Positions 38,089-50,167 of a stretch of 64,000 bases of DNA are shown piece by piece. The stretch comes from Silene conica. Lineage: Eukaryota; Streptophyta; Magnoliopsida; Caryophyllales; Caryophyllaceae. The translations under genes and the position numbers were made by a program. Location of the stretch: contig CM055312.2 in the NCBI GenBank assembly GCA_029255685.2, forward strand, positions 78,312,369 through 78,376,368, given 5' to 3'. Under the pieces are notes generated by a model. It worked only from the letters and a program-made list of their open reading frames with translations, did not search any database and had not been told where the DNA came from. Position 1 is the first letter of the stretch. Each line of letters opens with the position of its first letter.

Positions 38089-41000
38089 TTAGTATTTTAA
38101 TTACATACAAATATCAACGAATACCAATCACCCAATTTAGGGGATTATACAATCTTACCATAATAAATTGACAATGACTACACAAAGCATAGTCTTTGAA
38201 CAAATAGTTATCATAATAAGAGTTCACATTAAAAACTCAAAAAAAGTTAATGTTTTAGAGATTGTTTTTTTTGGCTTAATTTAAGTTTTTATTTAGCTTA
38301 GCTAATCTCATTTCAATTCAATATAATTTAGTTTATGTTATTTCAACTTTATTTATCAACGGACTTCATCAACTTCATTCAGGCCTAATCAATTTACAAG
38401 AATATATTAAGACAATTAGCAATAAAATTTAAAGTGATTGGAGATTATGATCCAAAAAGTCATTCCAAACTATATTATAGCCTCTAATAATGACCGTCCC
38501 AAATGATCTAATAGTGGAATTAATTAATAACATCCCATGCATGACTAAGACATTCAACCTAGTGATGGCTTTACATGTCATCCATCGATGCAAAGTCTTG
38601 CAAAAACTCATCACGCATCAACCCACCCAACATTGAGGCAAAGCACCTACCAATGAGGCCAGTGTAATCTACTCTATATGAAAAATTCGCGTGTCTTTCG
38701 AAGCAAATATCCTCCTTATGTTTAAAGACAATTTATCAAATAAAACATTATAAAAATTCAGATATAAGATATACAATTCTCCCGAAAAACAAAGGAATTT
38801 CTCGAAATATATACATGTCACAATTGGTGGACTTGCATTTCTATACGTATTATATATATATATATATATGCTTCAAGTAAAGTAAGGCATCCTTTTCGAA
38901 ACAACAATCATGAAGTATTCTTCCTTGTTCACTTGTCTATCTAATTGTTTGTAATTAATACGGAGTAGTTTAAATCAATATGATTGTGCGCATCACATCA
39001 CTCTTGTGTATTAGTTGTATAGTTGTGTAGGATTGTTTCAATTTTGGCTACTAGTCTAAGATACAACATTCATAAGTTGTTCATTTTTCTTAGGTTTTTG
39101 TACTTTTCATTCTTTTGTCATTTCTCTTAGCTTGCCCCTTACTCCTTTCATAGGATTGTTTTGTATTCGAGCATCAAAAGGTTGAACCTTTTACATATAT
39201 GTAGTCGGTCACTTTTTTTAATTTTTAAAGTTTACAAAATTATTTGCATTAAGTTAACCAACCACCAGGTCCAGGGATTATTGAGTGAGATCATCTCGTT
39301 AGGTAAATTACACTTATTTATTAGAATTATTAATTGAATATTTTTTTTAATGAAAAACAGACCATCTCGATCATAGTGTGAGATCATCTTATTCTATAAT
39401 TTATGTTAGCCAAAATATCGCTTCACCCACCATAACTAAAAATTTCCTTTGCAACCTTGATTTTGATATTACTCTTGGAAACAAATTATGTAAATGGGAT
39501 AAGTGGAAGAAATGGAAGGATTATATGTCAACTAGAAACAGAATAGGACACGTTTGTTGATTAAGTTTATGATTACTTTAACACGCGTTATTTGGGTCGA
39601 GTAATATTCACAAAATCAGAAACAGAATAAGATAAATTTGATTAAGTTTATGATTAATTTAACACGTGTTATTTGATCGTGTAATATTCACAATTCACAA
39701 TTCACAATTCATAGGTGATTGTGAATATTATTTAACTATTTAAAGGACAGACAATACACAACTCATGGCCTCTTGTTAGGGATTTTATTTGACCTAAATC
39801 AGCTCCTATCATCTGCGGAGGAGTTTTTCTTTTTCTTGCGGGAATCATCTGTGGAGGAGTTTGTACTTCGTTGATTGGTGTGTTATACGAGTAAGCCTAT
39901 TTTTAACGTAAATAAATTGTCAAAGATAATATTGTTATTACCTCTTAAATAATGACTAGGTCATAAACAATTGAACATCATAGTATACATCTCACACGGG
40001 ATCCAATCTTTGATAATGTCGATTTACACAATTAATTAAGGCGTCCATGTTATCAATTCTATAAACATAAGTATGTAACTTGCGTCGACCAACCTTAGCT
40101 TTATGTCATGGAAAAAATCAATCCTCGAAAACACTAAGTCAAGAAGTCGGAAATTCAGAAAACATATATTATCAATCTCGATCACGGGACCGTTATTAAC
40201 AATATCATTATCGTAACATTGTGATTGTGATATTGTTAAAAGGGGTGGGTAAGGTCAAGAAAATTAACATCATTTTCATGCATCGAGTGTGAAATATAGA
40301 CGAGTCCAATTGTTTGAAAAGCAAGGGAAGTAAGGAGGTTTTGTTTCGGGGTAACCTAGCACTAAATGAGAATGTGGTGACCATATAGTAAAGCCATGCG
40401 TTTTGACAATTGGTTATAATCACGTTAAACAAGTTTGCTTAAAGTCAGATTTATCTCATAGCACAAACGGAATAAAACATTATATATAGTCCAATATTAA
40501 AATTTGTCTTATTTAACAAAATAATGCATCAAAGTTGAAACCATTAACTTTCTGTTTCCCTAGCTTGATTAGGTAATGGACTAATACTGGCCTTTGCTTT
40601 TATTTACATCTGAATCATCAACTTTATTTTTAATGGATATGCTCTTAATTCAAGATTCTACATCATCAAACTTATTACTTTTGTTTCTAACAACTCTTAC
40701 ACTCGAAGTATACTCAAATTTTTCTTTGTAACGGAAATGTACGGATTTGTATACAATATTTTTTTAAAACACGTGATGAGGAACTACTTTAAAATTTTAT
40801 CAATCAAACAATTAAGGACAACCTATCTTTATATTTAAAACTCTCTCTATATCATAAGTAGTCCGTACAAAATAAATTATTTTTGCTTGTAGTGAACTTG
40901 TATCAGGATATTAGACCCATTAGAACTGCCTATCATTAGGTTATGTTAAATTAGGGTTAGGGTTTAATGAAATAGGATGCGTTTCATTAAACCCTAACCA

Positions 41001-42860
41001 TAATTTAGTATACCCTAATAATAGCCGATCTTAATGAGCCTAATATCCTAATAACTTGTGATTATAATCACATTTTTTTTATCATTATTTAGAACAATTG
41101 TGAGGCGTCAGTATATCACAAGCTTGAATCATAAATGGGTGTTGATGTAAACTTGTAAGGATAGCAAGGAAAACTAAGTTTAACAATTATACCCCGTAGG
41201 TGGTGTCTTGTGACTTCTGTGTATCTATATTTGTTGAGAAGTTTCGTTCCAACATACATTGTCAAATCTGAGTGAGTTATTAGCTATAGAAACAAGGGAT
41301 AGTTGGCAACTTACTAAAACTATTAACAAATTCAGTATCAATGATTCATGATCTTTTTAAAATGACTTTTCTTTTTTTTTTTGTACAAAATATATAGGAC
41401 TACGAAATTAAACCTTGAAGAATAATGTTGTATAACAGTTTCGTAATCAACTACTCGTGTTGTGGGACCTGCGTTGTAAGATTATGTTACGCGATAGTTG
41501 AAGAACTATAATGCTCCTTTCTTCTCACTTTTATTACCGTTCCCCTACTCTTCAAATTTCAGCTAAAAATCTTTAATTAGGTTGCCACTATCATTTTTCA
41601 ACTCACTTTTCATCTCTTATTCTTTTAGTCATTTCACTCGAATATTTGCATATTTACTCCATCTCAATCTTGCAATCACTCTAGATATTATATTTCCAAC
41701 ATATAAATCTGACATTATACCTAATAGAAAATATTTATTATATTGAATACTAAGTCAAATCAATATTATAAACCCGAGTATGTATACTTAATAGAAAAAC
41801 TCAAAGAAAAATCATAGGGAATAATTGTAGGTGTAGTCTAGTAGGTCTTGCCTTTGTTGACATTCTAATTACGTTACATTTATTTTTAAAAGTCAATTCA
41901 TGAGCGCTTCAACTACCAAGTACTTCCAATATCCGATCATCTGTTTATATTTGGTTTTATCACAAAGACAAAAATAATGAAGGTTCATATTTGATAATAA
42001 GTTGACCAAACTAAATACGGTAAACCAAATTATTCATCAAAATATTCTCAAAATAAAGAAAAGAAAAAGTAAATAATTAACTAAAACTTGAAAATAAAAT
42101 ATGTAAACAAATAATCCCAACAAGCGATTACTACAATATCAAAGATTGCGGCAATTACGTTAGTAGTCCGTGAATACAAATTAGGTGAATAGTCGATTCT
42201 AAAAAATTAATAATAATTGAAATGAAGCATAAACTAACTAACTAAAACTGTATGACTTGGACACATGGCTATTTAATCCATTATAAGACGTACACAATTT
42301 TATTTGTCCATTATAGTAGCTTGCTTAGCTAGCTAGCTTATAGGGACAACTAAATCTTGTTCACTTTTGACTATACAATTTATCAACATCATCACCAATT
42401 CACCATCTCTTGTAATTAGTCTTCATCAAAATTCATGAGAATTATTATTAATGAAGATAATCGTCAACGTCAAAATTATCATAATAGTTAAATAAATGAC
42501 AAATTCTTAGTTTAGATGGCTACTTCTTATCTGAAGTTTCAGATGACCATATGTGACCATTTTATAGTTAAATGTAACTACAAGGTACGATCAATGTTAT
42601 AGCTTATGATATCTTGTTTTTCAATAATGGTCACGTTTGGATGTAAAATGGTTACAACATTTCGTCTTATTATTTCAGATCAAAATTGTCTGTCTAAGAC
42701 AATATCAACTATAAATAAATTTTGACGTAGTTGATTAATAAAATGATGATTATATTCATAATTCATTCTATATTGAGCTCGATAACAATTCTACTTGAGT
42801 TTTCCTCTTAATAGCCGCGTGTAGATGCAGAGCTAACCAATTCCAAGGGTTACTATTGGG
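38089..42860. other. 4.8-kb AT-rich intergenic region
   Basis: No protein domain or RNA gene recognised. Contains a (TA)n run near 38850-38867, a small CACAATT triplication (39690-39712) and the hairpin MITE listed separately at 40902. Confidence 0.5.
40902..41052. mobile_element. Hairpin MITE, 151 bp
   Basis: Almost the whole element is an inverted repeat. The left arm GGATATTAGACCCATTAGAA...GGGTTTAATGAAA and the right arm are complementary around a centre at about 40981. A 7-bp duplication AACTTGT flanks it (40895-40901 and 41053-41059). It has no coding potential. A transcript would fold into a long stem with scattered mismatches, the shape from which small RNAs are often made. Confidence 0.85.
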
Positions 42861-42861
42861 A

Positions 42862-43111
42862 TGTACGAATTAGTCATATAGTTAGTTATATATAGATTAG
42901 GAAGGTTAGTTATGGACCTTATGGTTAACATAACAACCTTTTAACTAACTATAGTTAAGCTAACAATATATAAGCATTGTATTATTTAAAAAAAAAAAAA
43001 GCATTGTATGTATACATTATTTTACACAAGTTAATGATATGAAATCAATATTACTCACATCAAACATTAATCATAAGATTACAGCAATACAAAATTATTG
43101 TCTGTTTTACA
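42862..43111 (+). mobile_element. Copia 5' LTR (host of the nest), tentative
   Basis: AT-rich block starting TGTACGAATTAG and ending GTTTTACA, followed by TGGTA at 43112. That follows the LTR-end plus primer-binding-site pattern TGGTATCAGAGC of Ty1/copia, here disrupted by a 4-bp insertion (TGGTACGTATCAG). A gag-like frame starts 90 bp further on. The left boundary is a guess. Confidence 0.5.
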
Positions 43112-43198
43112 TGGTACGTATCAGTTTATTGGTATCAAGAAAACGCTTCCGCATCAATCACAATTCATCAAATCTTCATATCTTCGTATCTTCACATC

Positions 43199-43508
43199 AT
43201 GCCTGATCAAATACAAACAGCTGATCCTTATGAAAATTATGATGATCCACTTTATCTTTCTTCATCAGATCAACCCTTTTCACAACTTACTGCATCTTTA
43301 TTTCATGGTTCTGATTTTCTCAGTAGGAAACAAGACATTCTTATGGCATTAGCTGCTAAAAATAAGGATGGTTTCATCAATGATACTTTAATCAAACCCG
43401 CTAACACGGAGAAGAAGTATCACCAATTCATTCAGTGTGATCTCATGGTGCTTAAATGGATTCTTAATTCTATTGATAAGCCACTAAGGGAAAATTTGAA
43501 GTACATAC
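43199..43508 (+). pseudogene. Copia gag, N-terminal half (continues at 55306)
   Basis: The frame from ATG 43199 reads MPDQIQTADPYENYDDPLYL, SSSDQPFSQLTASLFHGSDF, LSRKQDILMALAAKNKDGFI and LMVLKWILNSIDKPLRENLK. This is the N-terminal gag region of plant Ty1/copia elements (DUF4219/UBN2-like). The frame is cut after KYI. The next residues of the same protein (RTAKELWDE) occur at 55307, on the other side of an 11.8-kb insertion, with CATAC duplicated at the junctions (43504-43508 and 55301-55305). Gag would coat the retrotransposon RNA in cytoplasmic particles; this copy is dead. Confidence 0.88.
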
Positions 43509-44159
43509 TAAAGGAAATCGTATTTCCGTAAATATTAACATATCTTATATGTAGGGTTTTATTTAAGTCATAAAATAAAACTTTGGACCTTATGCATGCA
43601 AGATAAACTCGAAACCTTACATTGCGGAAAAGGAACAATGGGCACGATTTTGGTCACCTACCAAAACCGTTCTTGAGCTATGACAACGGGATGAAATCTG
43701 AGACCCCGAGAATAGAAGTCCTCCTCAAGTTGCACCCAAGATGAACCCAAAATCACAATACTAAATAATCTAATTATCTAGTATTAAAAATGCCTAAGAA
43801 AATCGGTTTTTCTACACTAGAAACACACTTACTATGAAATAGATAGTATTATTTTGAGAGTATACACTACTACAAATATAAGATAAGAGGACGCCTCTTA
43901 GAGGACGGTTAGGGGGGAAACCGTCCTCTATCAACCAAATAACATTGGCGCCATTAGTTGTATTACAAATAGGACGGTTAACAAAACAACCGTCCTCTTT
44001 ATAAACGTAATAAGGACGGTTGGCCAAACAACCGTCCTCTTATGAAAAAAGAAGACGGTTGTATCATTAAACCGTCCTCTTAATAGTTCCTCTTATAAAA
44101 AAGAAGACGGTTGTATCATTAAACCGTTCTCTTAATAATTTCCAAAATTAATTAATAAC

Positions 44160-44339
44160 AAAATAATCACTCGCACCTTAATTCTCTTATTTTCCTTAAT
44201 TAAACCCTCTGCTGCGTATTGTGCTCGCGCCTTCGTCTTCGTCTTCGTCTTCTTCTCTTATTCGTAGAAACCGCGTCGTCTTCGTCTTCTTCATATATAC
44301 AACCCGCCCACGCTCTCCTTCATCATTATCATCATCAAG
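44160..44339 (+). other. 5' leader exon of the CACTA D gene
   Basis: Pyrimidine-rich leader with a (CGTCTT)n run at about 44236-44260 and a CATCATTATCATCATCAAG end at 44339, followed by GTATGTTAA, a strong splice donor. The matching acceptor TATATGCAG ends at 50159, eight bases before the ATG at 50168. Confidence 0.6.
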
Positions 44340-44532
44340 GTATGTTAATTGTATTAACAATCGGAAATTTCTATTTTGAATTCAATTAATTTATAGTCGG
44401 AGTTAAGTCAGTGTAATTGAACAATAGTCGGAGAATAAGATGAGAATTTTGTTAAGTAATTCAATTAATGATCAGACCAAAGTAGAATTGATCTGTGTAA
44501 TTCAAATAATTTTGTTACTGTTTACTGTTTTA

Positions 44533-44565
44533 CTAGTCTAACACCCGTGAAAAATCACGGGGCTG
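44533..44565 (-). mobile_element. Helitron 3' terminus on the minus strand
   Basis: Read on the minus strand: GCCCCGTGATTTTTCACGGG, then TGTTAGACTAG and T. This is the same family end as at 37272 and 38088, in opposite orientation. The 5' end, which should lie to the right, was not identified. Confidence 0.8.
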
Positions 44566-44949
44566 TTTATTTTTGACTTTTAAAGAAAATGATCAATTAA
44601 ATTTGTTAGATAATCTAATAACATATTTGATGTATATGAGAAAATTTTAATAAAATTAAATGAAAAAGGTAAATATATAATAAAATATATAACAACTTCT
44701 ATGACAAAAAAGTTGAAAAAAGGTTAAAAGAAAAAATAGCGAAAATGGTCTATATAAAATTATGCATTATTTAGAAACTTGTTTTTTTAGAAAATGTCTG
44801 TCATTGAGTGTCAAGCAGTAATATAAAATTGAATTATTGTTCGAAAGTAAAAAGAGCGCTAATATGACACAACAATACGTGGTTTATTTTTAAAATCACT
44901 CAACATTAAACGTTTGACATTTAACTTGAAAACGTTTAACATATATATA

Positions 44950-46941
44950 TCTATATAAAAGTATATAAGAAGAACCACTACACATAAATTGGACATGGTC
45001 ACTCCCACATTAAAAATTTTCCCGCCCAAATTCCCATGATGTAATATCGATTTTGGAAAATCTTGGAGAAAATATTCTCGCTGATTAATGTATACAAAAT
45101 AGGGAATATCTGGCATGTCCGTGCAATATTTAATAAATTTAGACTGATATTCAAAATCTAAAATATTCCTTTGTATATCGGTGCAAAAATATTATATATA
45201 AATTTAGAAGTGTTTAGACTATAAAAATATTTTATATAAATCCGTGCAAAAATATTTTATATAAATATTTTATAAAAATTATTTTATATATTTTTAAAGT
45301 TAGACACTTCTTGGTGCCAATAGACAACGAGCACTATTATTCAAAAATATTATCCGTGCAATATTAAATTTATCCATGCAATATTAAAATCTCTAAAAAA
45401 TATTCTCACATACAATTGTTGGAAAAAATATTCTCACATATAATTAACAGTAGGTCTCCTGAGAGATCGCCTTTTAATAAGCTTATTGAGAGACTATTAT
45501 ACAAATTTAAGAAAAAATGGTACTAAAGATAATAAAATAGGTTCAAATCATCATTAAACATGAACTTAGTACATTTATTATGTAAATAGGTACGAAATTA
45601 CTATGGTACAATCAATGACAAGATAGTTACGAAATACAAATAAAAGGGTACAAAAGAATGGTCTCTCAATAATTTATTAAAAGACCGTCTCTCTCAAGTT
45701 TTAGTGTATAATTAATTACTCGTGCAATATTATTCAAAGATTCAATTAATTCAATGAGATCCAAACTACCATTTTAAGCATAACTATAACATATATTTTC
45801 AATTCTATAATAGTGCTATTATGTCACGGCTAAATATAAAACTAAAGAACTTTTTTTTTTTTTTATAATTATCTATGTGGTCATTACACAAGTGGTATGT
45901 AACTGGTGTCTTAAGAATGACTTATTGTTTAATCAAATAGAGACTAATATAGGAGATATTAAATTATACAATCTATATATGTATCTATATATAATTATAA
46001 TAGAGAAACCATTAAACACATGACAATCATTAGTTAAATATTTTCCCGTTCAGTAATTATTTCATTATTTATGATAAAAAAAATCATTACTTAATTTCTT
46101 ATTAATTAATATTGATTGTAATTATTATATTACAGTGTTATTATACTCTCTTTTTATGATTTTATGTAATCACGCTATCTATATTTATTTATAATTTATT
46201 TTTCTTTTTTGATTGTATCGTGTAGAATTTTTATCAGTTTGAATTTACTTGAGTAATTCGACGTCTACGAAGTATTACTCGGTCGTTAATTTCTTATATG
46301 TGAAGTAGTATTTGTTAATGTAATTTAATTCAGGTTCTGTCGAGCCAATTCGGGTCATGTTAGTTTGGTTCATCATTTTTTTCGAGATAATTAGGGTCGG
46401 ATCGGATTGAATCATTATGGGGCAGGACGGGTTGGGTCGGGCCAATGATTAAATGATAAATTTCATTTCAAGTCATTTTGTTCATTAGAGTTTTTGTTTA
46501 TCCAATTTATTTTTGAGTTGGGTGGTTTCAGATTATACCACTTCGGGTTGGATCAAATTAGTTAAGAACTTTTTTGGGACGAGTCGGATGAATTCAGATT
46601 TTGGGTCATATTTGGGTGATGTAATTTGGGTCAATTTCGGGTCTCAGGTCAGCCTATTTTTGGATTTGTACCAATTATTGTTCTCAAATTGAAATATGAC
46701 AAAATAAATAATCGATAGTAATTAAGGGAAAAACCGTAATAGTCGGGCAACGGAAAATTGGAACTTATAAATAAATATAAAAGGCGAGACCAAATATTAC
46801 TCTAAGTCTCAAATTCCAAAAGATGAATTGTCGCCCTGACTAATTCTAACATATTTATAACAATGTTATTCCGAATTTTAATAAAACTAAGAACTATTTA
46901 ACTATACATTTCCGTGCAAAATTGCACGGGTTCTAAGCTAG
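44950..46941 (+). mobile_element. Helitron(s) of a second family in the CACTA D intron
   Basis: The 3' end is CCGTGCAAAATTGCACGG (46908-46925), then GTTCTAAGCTAG ending at 46941 with T after. Two candidate 5' ends, each preceded by A, are TCTATATAAAAGTATATAAG at 44950 and TCTATATATAATTATAATAG at 45984. The sequences after them resemble each other (AGAA.CCA.TA.ACA ... TTTTCCCG). The element may thus be 1.0 or 2.0 kb, or one may be nested in the other. Between them, TCCGTGCAATATT-like words recur at 45118, 45242 and 45353. No Rep or helicase coding is present. Confidence 0.65.
45452..45700. mobile_element. MITE with ~40-bp inverted repeats
   Basis: The left end (GGTCTCCTGAGAGATCGCCT ... TTATTGAGAGAC, 45453-45494) is an imperfect inverted copy of the right end (GGTCTCTCAATAATTTATTA ... 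CTCTCTCAAG, 45659-45698). The 160-bp interior is non-coding. No clear duplication was identified, and it lies within the candidate Helitron 44950-46941. Confidence 0.7.
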
Positions 46942-47720
46942 TATATAGTATATAAGAGATGGGAAACTATTGTTTTCCAATAAAATAGGTTTGAGTTAAA
47001 AATGTGAAATAAATGGTTTTACAGAACTTCTGAACGGAAAACTAATTAAATTAATAAAATTAAGAAAACTAAATACGGTATTCTGAAATACATAACATTA
47101 AAAAATCGCACTTTAATCAATTATTGAATATATTAAATTTAATTTAAAAAAAAAAAAAATAACATTCCACCCCACCTAACACCTGAAATACCAACAATAA
47201 TATTTGCATTAGACTTCTGTGAATTATGGAAAGATTGTGTACAACCTTTAATTCGAAGATTTAGTGAATATTGTAATATTATAATATCTAAAAATATGGA
47301 ATCATGCTGTTCGTCAAAAATATTTATGGAATGATTATTTAGCGAATCTCGGTATATGACTCGATATGTAACAATATTTATGGAATGAAAATATATGACT
47401 TGAAATAATGCAAAATCCGATACTGTGCATATTACGCAAGGATTTTATGAAATCATGACCTAATTTTTTTAGTAAACTTTTCAAACGAATATCATAATTA
47501 TTTTACAAAATTACGTATACAAAACTTGCCTTCTAAGAAAATCTATGTAAACTTAGAATTTTACTTATAATAATAATATTATAATATTTAGGGAATCTCG
47601 GTACCTAACAATATTTATTTATAGAATGATTAAAATAATAATAATAATATTATTATAATATTATAATACATAAAAATATATGACTTGACATAAATTAAGG
47701 GTTCTCATTGGTCTACGAAA
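46942..47720. other. AT-rich intron sequence of CACTA D
   Basis: No coding region. Repeated GGAATGATTATTTA- and AATATTATAATATT-like words only. Confidence 0.5.
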
Positions 47721-48944
47721 CTGATTTTTGTGAGGGTGAATGTGAGTGCGCGAAAGAGTGAATGGTGGAATATTATTGCGCCACGTATGCAGATATACAT
47801 TTTGCTTTTATAGTAATAATGATTGCTTAATCATCATCATCATCACGCTCTGGTTACTGTTTGATTGCTTAATGTGTACTTCCGACTTTCTTTTGATATT
47901 CTATCGACATACACGCACAAAACTGCCAAGCCATCAGCAGCCTGATGCTGCCATAACAGACCACTGCTCTGCCAGTTTTGAGCAGCAAATACAGGCATCT
48001 GCCTTCTGCTTATACGCCCAGTAACTGAAATGCAAACCAGAACATAGTCCAGCAGCCCACATTCAGATCCTGCACGTTCCTGCACACAAAAACCAGACCA
48101 CCTGCTCCACATCTACTATACTACTGCTCATTCACAGTTAGACCTGCACCTCAACTGCAAGTCTGCCTGACCGCCACAGAAACGAATCTCTGCAGCATTA
48201 CCATTTTACAGGTCTGCGCCCTCTACCCGTTGATCCAGCAATGCGTCCCAACAGCCATTCTGTTCAGCATAGAAACCAGGCCAGAAGACTGCAATACCAG
48301 CCCAACATTGCACCAGGCCCTGCAAGTTACGTGTCTCTGCAGAAACGAATCTCTGCAGCATCTGTGGACACTGCACCCCTATTGCTGTTACGCGTCTGCT
48401 ATTGACTCCAGTTCTGCTACAATGTGCGTATGCCGTATCATTTTCTGCAATTCTTCTAGTCTGAACTACTGCTGGTTGTTACCCTCATACTGCCACTATT
48501 CGTCTATTAGTCATTGCCTTAAGATAACTCCATGTAGTCTTCCGTTGAAAACGATTAGAGATCGCATCAAACACGCAAATCTGCTAACTCTAGCACTACT
48601 TATTCTTATTCCTTGAATGCACTGAAATGACATCACTGCACTGCAAATGCCCCACTTACGCATCTGCCCATCTCACTTGCAGACCCATTATTACTGCAAG
48701 CATATTACAGCAACTTTTATGCAGACCCAAACCAGATTCCATAACTGCTCCATGCTCTTGTTGTTTTCAGCCAGTATCATCAGACAACTTCAGAAATCTG
48801 CCATTATCAGACATCAAGACGTCTGAAACTCTGACCTATGCTCAATTCTACAACAAAATAGCCCAACAGGCTGAATCTTATTGGCAGCACAGATCACTGC
48901 TGCAGCATCAATAACCGGGATGCACAACAGGTTTCCGCACTATA

Positions 48945-49406
48945 TTATTGCAGCCCATTAAAGGGACTCTGATCAGGGCAAGAACCCCTGTGAAACCCTC
49001 TGCTGCCACTGAGATTAGAAATCCCTCTCTCGGAGTTCCCCAAACTCCCTTCTTTATTGTTATTTCCACCTGTCCCAGGCGAAGTGAGAGCATCCTTGTA
49101 GGATACAGCCCCAAAAGGCTGCTCACAGTACCCATCATTCACTTTAGCATCACGTTCCTGCTGTAGTCCCGGGTCCTTCATACCCTTAGAAACCGCTCTA
49201 AAACATTGATGCTCTATATTCTGCTGCCCTCCTGTCGAAGTAGCAGGTCCCCGGTGCTGCTGCCTCTGCTTTGGTAGCCACACCTTCTTGGCTGGAGCAG
49301 TCTTTGGACGATCCTTTCCTGGTTGCTTCTGATCCTTCCGACAGTGATCCATCTCATGCTCCATGCCCTTGCATTTTGAGCATTTGATTGGTTTCCATTC
49401 ATACAC
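48945..49406 (-). pseudogene. LINE ORF1 zinc-knuckle fragment
   Basis: The minus-strand frame reads MYEWKPIKCSKCKGMEHEMD and HCRKDQKQPGKDRP, containing a CCHC knuckle (C-x2-C-x4-H-x4-C, as CSKCKGMEHEMDHC). A Gln/Pro-rich linker and FGAVSYKDALTSPGTGGNN follow. WKP.KC.KCKG.GH is characteristic of the nucleic-acid-binding ORF1 protein of plant L1 elements, which packages the element's RNA. The frame is cut abruptly upstream at the 41-bp repeat and has no start context of its own. It is a fragment. Confidence 0.7.
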
Positions 49407-49409
49407 GCA

Positions 49410-49621
49410 AATCTGCTAACTCTAGCACTACTTATTCTTATTCTGATGGGCATCAGCAGCAGCATCAGGGACCTCCTATAGTTTCTACATTGCGTCGGCA
49501 GAGCAGTGTAGTAACTAGGGGAAGGAAGGACTCCGGGGGGCAGCAGCGCGGTAGTGATTTTGGTACCATATCCTACAAGGCTGCTTTAAAATCACCTGGG
49601 GGCGTAGCTTTGACTGCTACG
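49410..49621 (+). pseudogene. LINE ORF1 linker fragment, plus strand
   Basis: The frame ends GSDFGTISYKAALKSPGGVA and a stop at 49621. SDFGTISYKAALKSPG is homologous to FGAVSYKDALTSPG on the opposite strand at about 48990-49030, so the same part of ORF1 is present twice, head to head. A Gln/Ser-rich segment precedes it. Confidence 0.55.
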
Positions 49622-49920
49622 TGAGCTTCTCAGATCTGTTGTTGATAGCAGATGGCTGTAAGGGGTAGAGAAGAAGAGGTCTGGATTGCAGGGAGTTGAT
49701 GTAATGGCAGAGCAGTAGATGACATTCAACAAGCTTGGATTGCAGGCCTACAGTTTAATGAACTAGGTTTTAATGCAGCAGATTAGTGCTCTGGGTTGTT
49801 TCTGTTGCAGGTAACATGGCAGTAGTGCAGGCCTACATCCAGCCTTGAATTGAATAAATGCCCCCTAAAAAAGGCAAAACTACCCGAGGCCAGTCTAGTG
49901 GACTTTGCCTTGATCCCACT

Positions 49921-50113
49921 CTTATCTTCTCAGGAAGCCAGACTTCAGCATCCATCACTCTTATCTTCTCAGGAACCAAGACTTCTAACACCATCCATAT
50001 ACTATAATCTGATTAGTACACTTTCTAACACCATCCATATAATCTGCTTGTGAATGATCTTTGTAATCTACTGTAATTTTATTAGTACACATTCTTTCTA
50101 ACACCATCCATAT
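49921..50113. repeat. Short direct repeats before the CACTA D coding exon
   Basis: CTTATCTTCTCAGGAA occurs at 49921 and 49960. TCTAACACCATCCATAT occurs at 49984, 50024 and 50097. These lie at the 3' end of the large first intron. Confidence 0.9.
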
Positions 50114-50167
50114 ATTTGTAATTTAAGAATACTAATTCTAAAAACTTATTTATATGCAGGTTGATTA

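Larger units (their letters stand above)
47890..49860. mobile_element. LINE (L1-type) fragments in mixed orientation
   Basis: A GC-richer block rich in CTGCAG/CTGCTG words, unlike the surrounding AT-rich intron. Two parts encode pieces of a plant L1 ORF1: a zinc-knuckle region on the minus strand (48945-49406) and a downstream linker on the plus strand (49410-49621). A 41-bp direct repeat (48571-48611 and 49403-49443) separates them. No endonuclease or reverse transcriptase is seen. The rest of the block is probably LINE 5' region, but I could not place its boundaries. Confidence 0.6.
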
